NCBI GenBank assembly: GCA_019115265.1
Contig: DXDX01000052.1
Coordinates: forward strand, 1-35,258
DNA from: Candidatus Flavonifractor merdigallinarum
Lineage (GTDB): Bacteria > Bacillota > Clostridia > Oscillospirales > Oscillospiraceae
Direction: 5' to 3'
Length of the DNA: 35,258 bases
Shown: positions 8,016-16,604 of the stretch, piece by piece
Numbering within the stretch: the stretch's first letter is position 1
Layout of the letters: every line of letters starts with the position of its first letter
Notes under the pieces: model-generated
What the model saw: only the letters and a program-made list of their open reading frames with translations
Told to the model about the DNA's origin: nothing
Databases searched by the model: none
Position numbers and translations under genes: made by a program

Positions 8016-10262
8016 ATGCCCATCAGCGACAACGCCCGCGCCGTGCTGGAGCGGCGCTATCTCATCCGGGACGCCCAGGGCCAGCCCACCGAGACGGTGA
8101 ACGGGCTTTTTCACCGAGTGGCCGACGCCATCGCGGCGGCAGATACCCACTTTGACCCCAACGCCGACCCGGCCGCCACTGCGGCGGAGTTCTACCAACT
8201 GCTGTCAGAGCTGGACTTTCTCCCCAATTCCCCCACCCTGATGAACGCCGGGCGACCGCTGGGTCAGCTCTCGGCCTGTTTTGTCCTGCCGGTGGGGGAC
8301 TCCATGGAGGAGATTTTTGACGCCATCAAGTACGCCGCCCTCATTCACAAGTCGGGAGGCGGCACCGGCTTCTCCTTCTCCCGCCTGCGGCCCAGCGGCT
8401 CAGCGGTGAATTCCACCGGCGGAGTGGCCAGCGGCCCGGTCTCCTTTATGAAGGTGTTCAACGCCGCCACCGAGGCGGTAAAGCAGGGCGGCACCCGCCG
8501 GGGGGCCAACATGGGTATTCTCCGGGTAGACCACCCGGACATTCTGGAGTTCATCACCTGTAAGAACGACACCAGCCAGATTACCAACTTCAACCTCTCG
8601 GTGGGGGTCACCGAGGCATTTATGCGCGCGGCGGAGGAGGGTGCCGAGTATGAGCTCATCAACCCCGCCACCGGGGCGCTGGCGGGGCGGCTCAACGCCC
8701 GCAGCGTGCTGGAGCGGATGGTGGACTCCGCCTGGCGCACCGGAGAGCCGGGCATTGTATTCCTGGACCGGCTGAACCGGGACAACCCGGTGCCCAGCAT
8801 GGGAGAAATTGAGTCCACCAACCCCTGCGGAGAACAGCCGCTGCTGCCCTATGAGGCGTGCAACCTGGGCTCTATCAATCTGGTCCGCCATGTGAAGGAG
8901 GGCCCTAACGGCCGGGAAATCCACTGGGACAAGCTGCGATGCACCATCCGCACCGCCGTCCACTTTCTGGACAATGTGATTGAGGTCAACCGCTACCCTC
9001 TGCCGGAGATTGACCGGGTCACCCGCCTGACCCGGAAAATCGGTCTGGGCGTCATGGGCTTTGCCGACCTTCTGCTCCTGCTGGGCATCCCCTACAACTC
9101 CAAAGAGGGGGTGGAAACCGCTCGGACCATCATGTCCTTTGTCCAGAAGGAGGGCCACGCCGCCAGTCAGGAGCTGGCCCAAACCCGCGGCCCCTTCCCC
9201 CTCTTCGGGGAGAGCGTCTACCGGGACGGCCCGCCTCTGCGCAACGCCACCGTCACCACCATTGCCCCCACCGGCACCCTGTCCATCCTGGCCGGGGTGA
9301 GCAGCGGGGTGGAGCCGGTGTTCGCCTACGCCTATATCCGCAACATCATGGACGGCACCCGCCTGGTGGAGACTAGCCCCATCCTCCGCGCCGCCCTGGA
9401 GGAGCGGGGACTGTGGACGGAGGAGCTGGTGCACCAGATTGCCCAGCAGGGCACACTGGCCCATCTGGAAGGGCTGCCCGCCGACCTGCGCCGGGTGTTT
9501 GTCTGCGCCCACGATGTCTCCCCCCAGTGGCATGTGGAGATGCAGGGGGCTTTTCAGCAGTACACCGACAACGCGGTGAGCAAGACGGTGAACTTCCCCC
9601 ACACCGCCACACGGGAGGATGTGGCCCAGGTCTACCAGCTGGCCTGGAAGCTGGGGTGCAAGGGCGTCACCATCTACCGGGACGGCTCCCGCAGCGAGCA
9701 GGTCCTCAATCTGGGGACCGCCACCCCCTCCGCCTGTCCCGACTGCGAATCCCCCTATGGGGCCATCCAGCCCCGGCCCCGCCCCTCGGTCACCACCGGC
9801 TTTACCGAAAAGGTGCACATTGGGTGCGGCAACCTCTATATCACGGTGAACTACGACGAAAACGGCATCTGTGAGGTGTTCACCAACACTGGCCGGGCGG
9901 GGGGCTGTCCCAGCCAGAGCGAGGCCACCGCCCGCCTGGTGAGCGTGGCGCTGCGCTCCGGCATGGACCCCCAGAACATCATCCACCAGCTCAAGGGTAT
10001 CCGCTGCCCCTCCTGTCTGCGGCAGAGCGATGTCACCGTCACCTCCTGCCCGGACGCCATCGCCCGCAGTCTGGAGAAGGTGCTGAAGGCCTCCCAGTCC
10101 GGGAGCCTCCCCGCCCCACTGGAGCCCGCTGCTCCCGCCGCTGGAAACAGCACCCCCGCGCAGGCCAAACTGGCCAAGTTCTGCCCCGAGTGCGGGGCCC
10201 GTCTGGAGCACGAGGGGGGCTGCGTCACCTGCCGGGAGTGTGGTTACTCCAAGTGTAACTGA
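8016..10262 (+). CDS. nrdJ: Adenosylcobalamin-dependent (class II) ribonucleoside reductase
   Basis: FLPNSPTLMNAGRPLGQLSACFVLPVGDSMEEIFDAIKYAALIHKSGGGTGFSFSRLRP, NPCGEQPLLPYEACNLGSINL and C-terminal Zn-ribbon FCPECGARLEHEGGCVTCRECGYSKCN. ATG at 8016 with AGGAAAGGGAG upstream. Confidence 0.95.
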   Translation: MPISDNARAVLERRYLIRDAQGQPTETVNGLFHRVADAIAAADTHFDPNADPAATAAEFYQLLSELDFLPNSPTLMNAGRPLGQLSACFVLPVGDSMEEIFDAIKYAALIHKSGGGTGFSFSRLRPSGSAVNSTGGVASGPVSFMKVFNAATEAVKQGGTRRGANMGILRVDHPDILEFITCKNDTSQITNFNLSVGVTEAFMRAAEEGAEYELINPATGALAGRLNARSVLERMVDSAWRTGEPGIVFLDRLNRDNPVPSMGEIESTNPCGEQPLLPYEACNLGSINLVRHVKEGPNGREIHWDKLRCTIRTAVHFLDNVIEVNRYPLPEIDRVTRLTRKIGLGVMGFADLLLLLGIPYNSKEGVETARTIMSFVQKEGHAASQELAQTRGPFPLFGESVYRDGPPLRNATVTTIAPTGTLSILAGVSSGVEPVFAYAYIRNIMDGTRLVETSPILRAALEERGLWTEELVHQIAQQGTLAHLEGLPADLRRVFVCAHDVSPQWHVEMQGAFQQYTDNAVSKTVNFPHTATREDVAQVYQLAWKLGCKGVTIYRDGSRSEQVLNLGTATPSACPDCESPYGAIQPRPRPSVTTGFTEKVHIGCGNLYITVNYDENGICEVFTNTGRAGGCPSQSEATARLVSVALRSGMDPQNIIHQLKGIRCPSCLRQSDVTVTSCPDAIARSLEKVLKASQSGSLPAPLEPAAPAAGNSTPAQAKLAKFCPECGARLEHEGGCVTCRECGYSKCN

Positions 10263-10286
10263 CACCCCCGGTGTGTGGGTGTCCTC

Positions 10287-10634
10287 GCCGGACGGGCGTC
10301 CTGCGCGGACAGCGCCCGATTTCTTTTCGCGGAAAAGAAAAGGCGGCCTTTTAATGGGGCCGCCCCATTTTGTGGGTGCGGACCTCCAGTCTTTGCAGTC
10401 ACCTGTCTTGCATGGCAGTACAACGCTTTCCGCATAGGCAGAAAGCCCGGTTCAAATGGCACCAGGCTGGCGCAATCCCACCGCAGCAGAAATTTAGCCC
10501 GGTTGCGCATTGGGGGGAGTGCAGAGGGGGCAGCGCCCCCTCTGCGCTTTCTTTCCCACCGCTTTCTTTGGCAAAGAAAGCGGTGCCCCGTCCGGGTAGG
10601 ACGCCTGCGCGGCGAGCGCAAAAACCGCCCGGTT
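10287..10634. repeat. Two related hairpin-containing elements in inverted orientation
   Basis: 10290-10345 GGACGGGCGTCCTGCGCGGACAGCGCCCGATTTCTTTTCGCGGAAAAGAAAAGGCGG resembles the reverse complement of 10559-10612, GGCGTCCTACCCGGACGGGGCACCGCTTTCTTTGCCAAAGAAAGCGG. Includes perfect hairpins GCAGAGGGGG-CAGCG-CCCCCTCTGC (10521-10545) and CCGCTTTCTTTG-G-CAAAGAAAGCGG (10559-10583). Confidence 0.6.
10320..10370 (+). terminator. Hairpin pair downstream of nrdJ, possible terminator
   Basis: TTTCTTTTC-GCG-GAAAAGAAA (10320-10340) and AATGGGGC-C-GCCCCATT followed by TT (10353-10370). Confidence 0.45.
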
Positions 10635-10678
10635 TGGCCGGTACCCCCACTGCTTCCCCTGAAAATCTGAAAAAAGAC

Positions 10679-10709
10679 TTGACCTTCCACCCTGTGAAAG
10701 GTGTATGAT
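10679..10709 (+). promoter_or_regulatory. MerR-type promoter: 19-bp spacer with an internal dyad operator
   Basis: TTGACC (10679-10684) - 19 nt - TATGAT (10704-10709). Dyad ACCTTCCAC-CCT-GTGAAAGGT (10682-10702) sits between the boxes. Confidence 0.75.
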
Positions 10710-10766
10710 ACCCATGCCCCCAGGGATTGTATGCCCCATCCAGGGGCGGAGAGACGAGGTGAAACC

Positions 10767-11417
10767 ATGAAAATCAACGAGGTGGAGGAGCTGGTGGGCA
10801 TCACCAAGCGCAACATCCGCTTTTACGAGGCGGAGGGACTGCTCTCCCCCCGCCGGGACAGCCGCAACGGCTACCGGGACTACGGGGAGGAGGAGGTGGA
10901 GACGCTGCGCAAAATCAAGCTCCTGCGGAAGCTGGATGTGCCGCTGGAGGAGATTGGAAAACTCCAGGCCAGCCAGCTCACCCTGGAGGATGTGCTGCGC
11001 CGCCATATCATCCAGCTCCGCCGTGCCCAGGACAATCTGAACACCATGGAAGCTCTGTGTGAAAAACTGGCCGGCGCCGGGGAGCAATATGCCGCCCTGG
11101 ACGCCAGCGCGTGGTTAAGCGATATGGAGTGCATGGAACAGGAGGGAACGCGGTTTATGAATGTGAACAAGCAGGACACCCGACAGCGCTATGTGGGCCC
11201 CGTCATTGCGGCGGTGGTCTTTGTGCTGCTGATGGCGGGGCTGATGGCGCTGATGATCTGGGGCTTCACCATCAGTCCGGAGGAAGCGCCCCCCATGGTG
11301 CTCATTGTGGTGTTTGCAGCCATTCCGGGCGTCTTTATCATCGGGGTACTGCTGGCCCTGCGCCAGCGCATCCAACAAATCAAAGGAGGAGAAGAAGATG
11401 CTGCTTCTCAATATTGA
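10767..11417 (+). CDS. MerR family transcriptional regulator with two C-terminal TM helices
   Basis: MKINEVEELVGITKRNIRFYEAEGLLSPRRDSRNGYRDYGEEEVETLRKIKLLRKLDVPLEEI (MerR HTH), then coiled coil, then VGPVIAAVVFVLLMAGLMALMIWGF and APPMVLIVVFAAIPGVFIIGVLLAL. Confidence 0.9.
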   Translation: MKINEVEELVGITKRNIRFYEAEGLLSPRRDSRNGYRDYGEEEVETLRKIKLLRKLDVPLEEIGKLQASQLTLEDVLRRHIIQLRRAQDNLNTMEALCEKLAGAGEQYAALDASAWLSDMECMEQEGTRFMNVNKQDTRQRYVGPVIAAVVFVLLMAGLMALMIWGFTISPEEAPPMVLIVVFAAIPGVFIIGVLLALRQRIQQIKGGEEDAASQY

Positions 11418-11724
11418 TTCCATTCCCGGCAAGCGGGTGGAGGCTTTGGGCCTGGTAAAAGGCAGCGTGGTCCAGGCCAAGAACTTTGGCAAAGATTTTA
11501 TGGCGGGGATGAAAACCCTGGTGGGCGGCGAGATTGAGGGGTACACCGACCTTCTGAATCAGGCCCGCCAGATTGCCACCAAGCGCATGGTGGATGAGGC
11601 GGAGGCGCTGGGCGCGGACGCGGTACTGAACATCCGCTACGCCAGCTCCTCCCTCATGCAGAGCGCGGCGGAGCTCACCGCCTACGGCACCGCCGTGCGC
11701 ATTGTGGGCGTGGAGGATTGCTGA
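11398..11724 (+). CDS. YbjQ family (UPF0145) protein
   Basis: MLLLNIDSIPGKRVEALGLVKGSVVQAKNFGKDFMAGMKTLVGGEIEGYTDLLNQARQIATKRMVDEAEALGADAVLNIRYASSSLMQSAAELTAYGTAVRI; GGAGGAG ribosome-binding site; overlaps the upstream gene by 20 bp. Confidence 0.9.
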   Translation: MLLLNIDSIPGKRVEALGLVKGSVVQAKNFGKDFMAGMKTLVGGEIEGYTDLLNQARQIATKRMVDEAEALGADAVLNIRYASSSLMQSAAELTAYGTAVRIVGVEDC

Positions 11725-11726
11725 GC

Positions 11727-13571
11727 TCACACTGTGGTATTCAAATCCTTCAATAGGCCCATAAACTCCTCGCCGGTGATGGTCTCATGCTCATAGAGGT
11801 ACTGGGCCAGGGCGTTCAAATCCCGCATATGCTCCCGCAAAAGCCCCTCGGCTTTCTGGTACTGGCGCTTGACCAGCTCAATGACCTTCCGATCCACCTG
11901 GGCGGCGGTCTCAGCGGAACAGGCCAGGGAGGTATCCCCGCCCAGATACTGGTTGTTCACTGTCTCCAGGGCCACCATGCCGATATCGTCCTCCATGCCG
12001 TACCGGGTAATCATGGCCCGGGCCAGCTTGGTGGCCTGTTCAATGTCGTTGGAGGCGCCGGTGGTCACCGAGTGGAAGATGAGGTCCTCGGCCACACGTC
12101 CGCCGGTAAAGGTGGCGATCTTGTTCTCCAGCTCCTCCCGGCTCAGAAGGCTGTGGTTGTCCTGCTCCACCTGCATGGTGTAGCCCAGAGCGCCGGAGGT
12201 GCGGGGGATGATGGTAATTTTGGTGACCGGCGCGGAGTGGGACTGGAGGGCGGCCACCAGGGCGTGGCCAATCTCGTGGTAGGCCACAATCCGCTTCTCC
12301 TGGTCGGTGAGGATGGCGTTTTTCTTCTGGTAGCCCGCGATGACCACCTCCACGCTCTCCTCCAAATCAGACTGGGTGACCAGACTCCGGCCGGAGCGCA
12401 CCGCCCGCAGGGCGGCCTCGTTGATGATGTTGGCCAGCTCCGCGCCGGAGGCCCCCGCCGCCACTTTGGCGATGGCAGACAAATCCACGCTCTCGTCCAT
12501 CTTCACCTTTTTGGCGTGGACTTTCAGGATGTCCTCCCGGCCCTTCAAGTCGGGCAGCTCCACCGGAATCCGCCGGTCAAAACGGCCGGGCCGCAGAAGG
12601 GCGGGGTCCAGGCTGTCCGGCCGGTTGGTGGCCGCCAGGATGATGACGCCCTTGCGGCCGTCAAAGCCATCCATCTCGGTGAGGAGCTGGTTCAACGTCT
12701 GCTCCCGCTCGTCGTTGCCGCCTATGGCTCCGGCACCGTCCCGCTTTTTGCCGATGGTATCAATCTCGTCAATGAACACAATACAGGGGGCCTTCTCATT
12801 GGCCTGTTTGAAGAGATCCCGCACCTTGGCCGCGCCGGCACCCACGAACATCTCCACAAACTCCGAGCCGGAGATGGAGAAGAAGGGCACCTCCGCCTCA
12901 CCGGCCACCGCCTTGGCCAGCAACGTCTTGCCGGTACCCGGAGGGCCCACCAGCAGCGCGCCCTTGGGGATAGAGGCGCCGATGGCGGCGTATTTGTCGG
13001 GGTTGTGGAGGTAGTCCACAATCTCCCCCAGAAGCTCCTTGGCCTCATCTTCCCCGGCTACATCGGAGAAGCGAATCCCCTCCGTAGACTGGACATACAC
13101 CTTGGCGTTGCTCTTGCCGAAGGACATAGCGCCCCCCAGTCCGCCATTCTGGAGCATCCGCTTGTTAAGCTGCCGGGTCATCAGCTGGCCCACCCCAATA
13201 AAGAGGGCAATGGGCAGCACCCAGGACAGCAGGAACTGGAGCAGGGGGTTCATCTGTTGGATGATGGGGGTGCCATACTCGGTAATCCCCGCCTGTTGGA
13301 GCCGGTCTACCAGGAAGAGGTCCTCCATCCGCCCGGTCTTATAGAAGTTGGGCGGGTCGTTCTTGTCCGCAAAGACAATCTCCCCATCGGTGACCTGGAC
13401 CTTGCTGAGCTGGCCATTCTTCGCCATCTGGAGAAAGACGCCATAGTCCACCTCGGTCACCTGGGCCGAGAGGAGCTGGGGCGTCACCAGCATGTTGAAG
13501 AGGAAGAGCGCCAGCAAAACAATCCCGTAGTAGAAAATCAGCGGTTTTTTGGATCGCTTGACTTCTTTCAT
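11727..13571 (-). CDS. ftsH: ATP-dependent zinc metalloprotease FtsH
   Basis: [81 protein letters not shown]. Start may be 13571 (MKEVKRSK) or 13592. Confidence 0.95.
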   Translation of the reverse strand: MKEVKRSKKPLIFYYGIVLLALFLFNMLVTPQLLSAQVTEVDYGVFLQMAKNGQLSKVQVTDGEIVFADKNDPPNFYKTGRMEDLFLVDRLQQAGITEYGTPIIQQMNPLLQFLLSWVLPIALFIGVGQLMTRQLNKRMLQNGGLGGAMSFGKSNAKVYVQSTEGIRFSDVAGEDEAKELLGEIVDYLHNPDKYAAIGASIPKGALLVGPPGTGKTLLAKAVAGEAEVPFFSISGSEFVEMFVGAGAAKVRDLFKQANEKAPCIVFIDEIDTIGKKRDGAGAIGGNDEREQTLNQLLTEMDGFDGRKGVIILAATNRPDSLDPALLRPGRFDRRIPVELPDLKGREDILKVHAKKVKMDESVDLSAIAKVAAGASGAELANIINEAALRAVRSGRSLVTQSDLEESVEVVIAGYQKKNAILTDQEKRIVAYHEIGHALVAALQSHSAPVTKITIIPRTSGALGYTMQVEQDNHSLLSREELENKIATFTGGRVAEDLIFHSVTTGASNDIEQATKLARAMITRYGMEDDIGMVALETVNNQYLGGDTSLACSAETAAQVDRKVIELVKRQYQKAEGLLREHMRDLNALAQYLYEHETITGEEFMGLLKDLNTTV

Positions 13572-13679
13572 GTGTTCCCAATCCTTTCCCATTTTAGTGC
13601 CTATAATTTAGCACGCGAACGGACAAAGGTCTGTGCTATTTTGTGACCAAAGGGTGAACAATCTGTAAATAACAGCAAC

Positions 13680-13710
13680 GGAGGCCCTATCCGATTCGGA
13701 TAAGGCCTCC
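13680..13710 (-). terminator. Terminator-like stem-loop after the DUF3343 gene
   Basis: GGAGGCCcTATCCG-ATT-CGGATAaGGCCTCC, 3' of the minus-strand gene ending at 13719. Confidence 0.6.
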
Positions 13711-13718
13711 ATATTCTG

Positions 13719-13976
13719 TCACCAGGTATGCTGTTTTGGGGCGGCAAGTTCCTCCACCCGCTCGATTTCAATGCCATTCTCTTGGGCGGCCTCCTGTGCG
13801 CGGGGAAGGTCCGCCACATCCTCCAACCGAAGGGACACCCCACAGCACACACTGCACTCCCGGGGGGTGGGGGCCAGGGTACAGCGCACCTGCTGTGCCT
13901 TCATCACCTCATAGAGCCTCATAGCCTCGGTGTGGTTGGGGAAGAGGACATAGCCCAGACGCTTCTCCGCCATCAC
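13719..13976 (-). CDS. DUF3343 domain protein (putative Se/S-carrier-like)
   Basis: MMAEKRLGYVLFPNHTEAMRLYEVMKAQQVRCTLAPTPRECSVCCGVSLRLEDV...: small alpha/beta protein with a PTPRxxSxxCG-like segment; 4-bp overlap with the upstream HgdB-like gene. Confidence 0.8.
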   Translation of the reverse strand: MMAEKRLGYVLFPNHTEAMRLYEVMKAQQVRCTLAPTPRECSVCCGVSLRLEDVADLPRAQEAAQENGIEIERVEELAAPKQHTW

Positions 13977-15247
13977 TTCTCCAGCAGCTCCAGGAACGCG
14001 CCGATGCGGGTGCGCAGCTGCCCGGCGTCGGTGTCGGTGTAGTCGGTCTCCAGGCCCAGCACGGGGATGCCCTTCTCCCGCAGCGCCCGCTCCACGCTGT
14101 ATCCTTCGGTGTCGTACAGGGAGCAGAACTTCAAATTCACATCAATGACGCCGTCGGCGTGGTACTCGTCCACCAGGCGGAGAATGTCGTCAATGCGGGC
14201 GGTATTGGGGGTGAAGCAGGCGCAGTTGATACCCATGTACCGCTCCGCCAGGGCCTGAATCTGCCCGTCCAGGGTGGTCTGGGACTCGTCCACCAGGCGC
14301 TCAAAGTAGCGAGTGCCGGTACACATCTCCTCGGCCACCACCGCGCCGCCGCTGGTCTCAATGATGTGGTGGAGCTTCCAGTTGGGCACCGCCAGAGGGG
14401 TGCCGGTGAGGAGGATACGCTTGGTGCCCGCGGGGAACACCGACACGCCGTCCTTCACTCGCTGGTCCAGCTCGTCGCACAGCTTGTTGGTCATCTGGGT
14501 AAAACGGGTGGGGTCGTCGTAGAAGGCAATCTGGGAAATGACCAGCGCGTCCTTGCCGCTGATGGGCAGCTTCTCATTCTTTCGCAGCTCATAGAGCCGG
14601 GAGAGGGCGCGGCGCTTATCGTTGATGAGCTTGATGGCGCCCGCCAGCTTCTCGGCGGTGACGGTGTTACCGGTGACCTCCTCCACCTTGTCCTTAAAGG
14701 CGGCAATCTCCTCCGCCCACGCCTTCACATCCTTGGCCCGCTTCATCTGGGGGAGCTGCATGACGTAGACGGGCACGTCCTCCCCTAGAATCTCCCACGC
14801 CTTCTTCTTGCCGTCACAGGTAGTCTCCCCGATGTAGATGTCCGCAATGCGGAAGAAGGGACAGGTCCGGTCCAGGCGGGCTCCCACACTGGCCTTGATG
14901 AGGGGGCAGGTGTTAGCGGGCAGCACCTTCTCCCCGCCGGGGACCCAGAACTGGGAGCCGCCGCACAGGCCGGTGGCGATACCGTCGGCGGCAAAGACAA
15001 TCTCGTCGGGCACATAGACGCAGAAGGTGCCGAACACCTTGCCGCCCTTCTTCTGGTGCTCAATGAGCTCCGCGGGCCGAACGCCGTGGATTTCCGCGAT
15101 GACGAAGTTATAGTAATCCATCGCCTCCGGGCGGTTCTCCTGGGAGAGATACACCTCCCCAAAGAGCCCGGGGAGCACTTCGCACAGCTGGTCATGGACC
15201 TCCAGATTCATGCCCAGGGACTTCCACATCTCATGGTAATCTGCCAT
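13973..15247 (-). CDS. 2-hydroxyacyl-CoA dehydratase family / double-cubane-cluster-type reductase (YjiM-like)
   Basis: GKVFGTFCVYVPDEIVFAADGIATGLCGGSQ...NTCPLIKASVGARLDRTCPFFRIADIYIGETTCDGKKKAWEIL...VYVMQLPQMKRAKD...FCSLYDTEGYSVERALREKGIPVLGLETDYTDTDAGQLRTRIGAFLELL. Confidence 0.88.
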   Translation of the reverse strand: MADYHEMWKSLGMNLEVHDQLCEVLPGLFGEVYLSQENRPEAMDYYNFVIAEIHGVRPAELIEHQKKGGKVFGTFCVYVPDEIVFAADGIATGLCGGSQFWVPGGEKVLPANTCPLIKASVGARLDRTCPFFRIADIYIGETTCDGKKKAWEILGEDVPVYVMQLPQMKRAKDVKAWAEEIAAFKDKVEEVTGNTVTAEKLAGAIKLINDKRRALSRLYELRKNEKLPISGKDALVISQIAFYDDPTRFTQMTNKLCDELDQRVKDGVSVFPAGTKRILLTGTPLAVPNWKLHHIIETSGGAVVAEEMCTGTRYFERLVDESQTTLDGQIQALAERYMGINCACFTPNTARIDDILRLVDEYHADGVIDVNLKFCSLYDTEGYSVERALREKGIPVLGLETDYTDTDAGQLRTRIGAFLELLEK

Positions 15248-15386
15248 TGCGGGACACTTCCTTTCTCCAGATGGGATGGGGGGCTCCATCCCTTTAGCCC
15301 CATCTTACCATTCTCGACCAATTCTGACCAATTCCATTTCTCAATGCAATATATAAATATTATTGTTTTTATCAATATATATCCCC

Positions 15387-15435
15387 TTGACTTACCTCGG
15401 AACTCTAGGTATACTATACCTAGGAACCCGAGGTA
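15387..15435 (+). promoter_or_regulatory. Promoter overlapped by nested palindromic operator (probable PadR autoregulatory site)
   Basis: TTGACT (15387-15392) - 17 nt - TATACT (15410-15415). Tandem 17-mers ACCTCGGAACTCTAGGT (15394-15410) and ACCTAGGAACCCGAGGT (15418-15434) lie in a larger palindrome centred on 15414 (TACCTCGG/CCGAGGTA and CTAGGTATA-C-TATACCTAG). Confidence 0.8.
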
Positions 15436-15456
15436 TCTTTGGGAAAGGAGGCTTTT

Positions 15457-15807
15457 ATGAAATCAGGCAGCAATCTGCCCACCGGCAGCACCGCTCTGCT
15501 GGTCCTCTCCCTGCTGGCGCCGGGGGACAAATACGGCTATGAGATGATTGCCGCGTTGGAGGAAAAGAGCGACCACACCTTCACCCTGAAAGAGGGCACC
15601 TTGTACCCTGTACTCCACAGTCTGGAGAAGGAGGGGGCGGTGACCGCCTACGAGAAGGAGGCCCCCACCGGCCGGAAGCGAAAGTATTATCGTATCACCC
15701 CCCGAGGTCGGCGGCTCCTGGAGGAAAAACGGACGGAATGGCAGTCCTTCAGCCGTCTGGTCAACGCCATTGTGGCCGAGGGGGAAGGGCTCCTGTCCCC
15801 CGTCTAA
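15457..15807 (+). CDS. PadR family transcriptional regulator
   Basis: MKSGSNLPTGSTALLVLSLLAPGDKYGYEMIAALEEKSDHTFTLKEGTLYPVLHSLEKEGAVTAYEKEAPTGRKRKYYRITPRGRRLLEEKRTEW: canonical PadR winged helix; GGAAAGGAGG ribosome-binding site. Confidence 0.95.
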   Translation: MKSGSNLPTGSTALLVLSLLAPGDKYGYEMIAALEEKSDHTFTLKEGTLYPVLHSLEKEGAVTAYEKEAPTGRKRKYYRITPRGRRLLEEKRTEWQSFSRLVNAIVAEGEGLLSPV

Positions 15808-15818
15808 AGGAGGGCGCC

Positions 15819-16604
15819 ATGACCATCCCGGAGTACTGCGCGGCGGTGTGCCGCTTGGTCCGCTTCATCCCCGACCACCCCGCCATTGTCCGGGAACTCT
15901 CCGGCCACCTGGAGGACGCGGTGGAGGCCCATCAGGCAAAGGGCCTCCCCTATGACCAGGCGGTGGAACAGGCGGTAACCGCCATGGGGGACCCGGCCGA
16001 GGTGGGAAAAGCCCTGGATGCCCTCCACAGTCCCCTGCTGGGGTGGATACAGATCTGGGTGCGCCGGGCGCTGGTAGTGTGCGCGACGCTGATGCTCCTT
16101 CCCGCCCTGCTGGGTCTCTGGCGTCTGGGGGAATCCTGCTTTCCCCAGGAAGACCCCGCCCAGTGGCGGAGTACCCAGACGGGCGAAGGGCTGCCCGGTC
16201 TGCCCCAGCGGAATATAGTGGAGCACAGCGGCTACACCCTCTCTCTGTGGGACGGGGTACATACCACCGGCAAAGAGACAGACCAGGTCTCTCTCCTTCT
16301 GCGTCTGGACCACTTCTCCCCCTGGCTGCGCCGCCCCAGCGAGTGGACCTTTCAGTCCCTCACCGTAACGGACGATTTGGGGACCGAGTACCTCAACTGG
16401 GCCACCGCCTACCGGGAGCACCAGGCGGACTTTCAGGTGCTGGCATCCTCCAGCGGAGTCTATGACACTTTCTTCTCCGACTGGTTTGTGCTGACTATTG
16501 ATTCCATCCCGCCGGAGGCCCAGACACTGACCATCGCGCTGGAGCAAACCGGGGAGCCCTTCTCCTTTTCCATCCCACTGACAGGAGGTGGAGAAGATGA
16601 GTAG
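15819..16604 (+). CDS. Membrane protein with N-terminal HAAS/permease-prefix-like (DUF1700-like) domain
   Basis: MTIPEYCAAVCRLVRFIPDHPAIVRELSGHLEDAVEAHQAKGLPYDQAVEQAVTAMGDPAEVGKALDALH, one TM (ALVVCATLMLLPALLGLW), then a predicted extracytoplasmic region. Confidence 0.75.
   Translation: MTIPEYCAAVCRLVRFIPDHPAIVRELSGHLEDAVEAHQAKGLPYDQAVEQAVTAMGDPAEVGKALDALHSPLLGWIQIWVRRALVVCATLMLLPALLGLWRLGESCFPQEDPAQWRSTQTGEGLPGLPQRNIVEHSGYTLSLWDGVHTTGKETDQVSLLLRLDHFSPWLRRPSEWTFQSLTVTDDLGTEYLNWATAYREHQADFQVLASSSGVYDTFFSDWFVLTIDSIPPEAQTLTIALEQTGEPFSFSIPLTGGGEDE

Noticed and set aside
7855-8032. Extended N-terminus of the CPBP protein to 8032
   Set aside because: Would run through the nrdJ promoter and start region, and the added residues are not membrane-protein-like; a start near 7857 fits better.
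8400-10265. 621-aa minus-strand ORF opposite nrdJ
   Set aside because: Antisense shadow ORF of the class II reductase.
11787-13646. 619-aa plus-strand ORF opposite ftsH
   Set aside because: Antisense shadow ORF; FtsH on the minus strand is clear.
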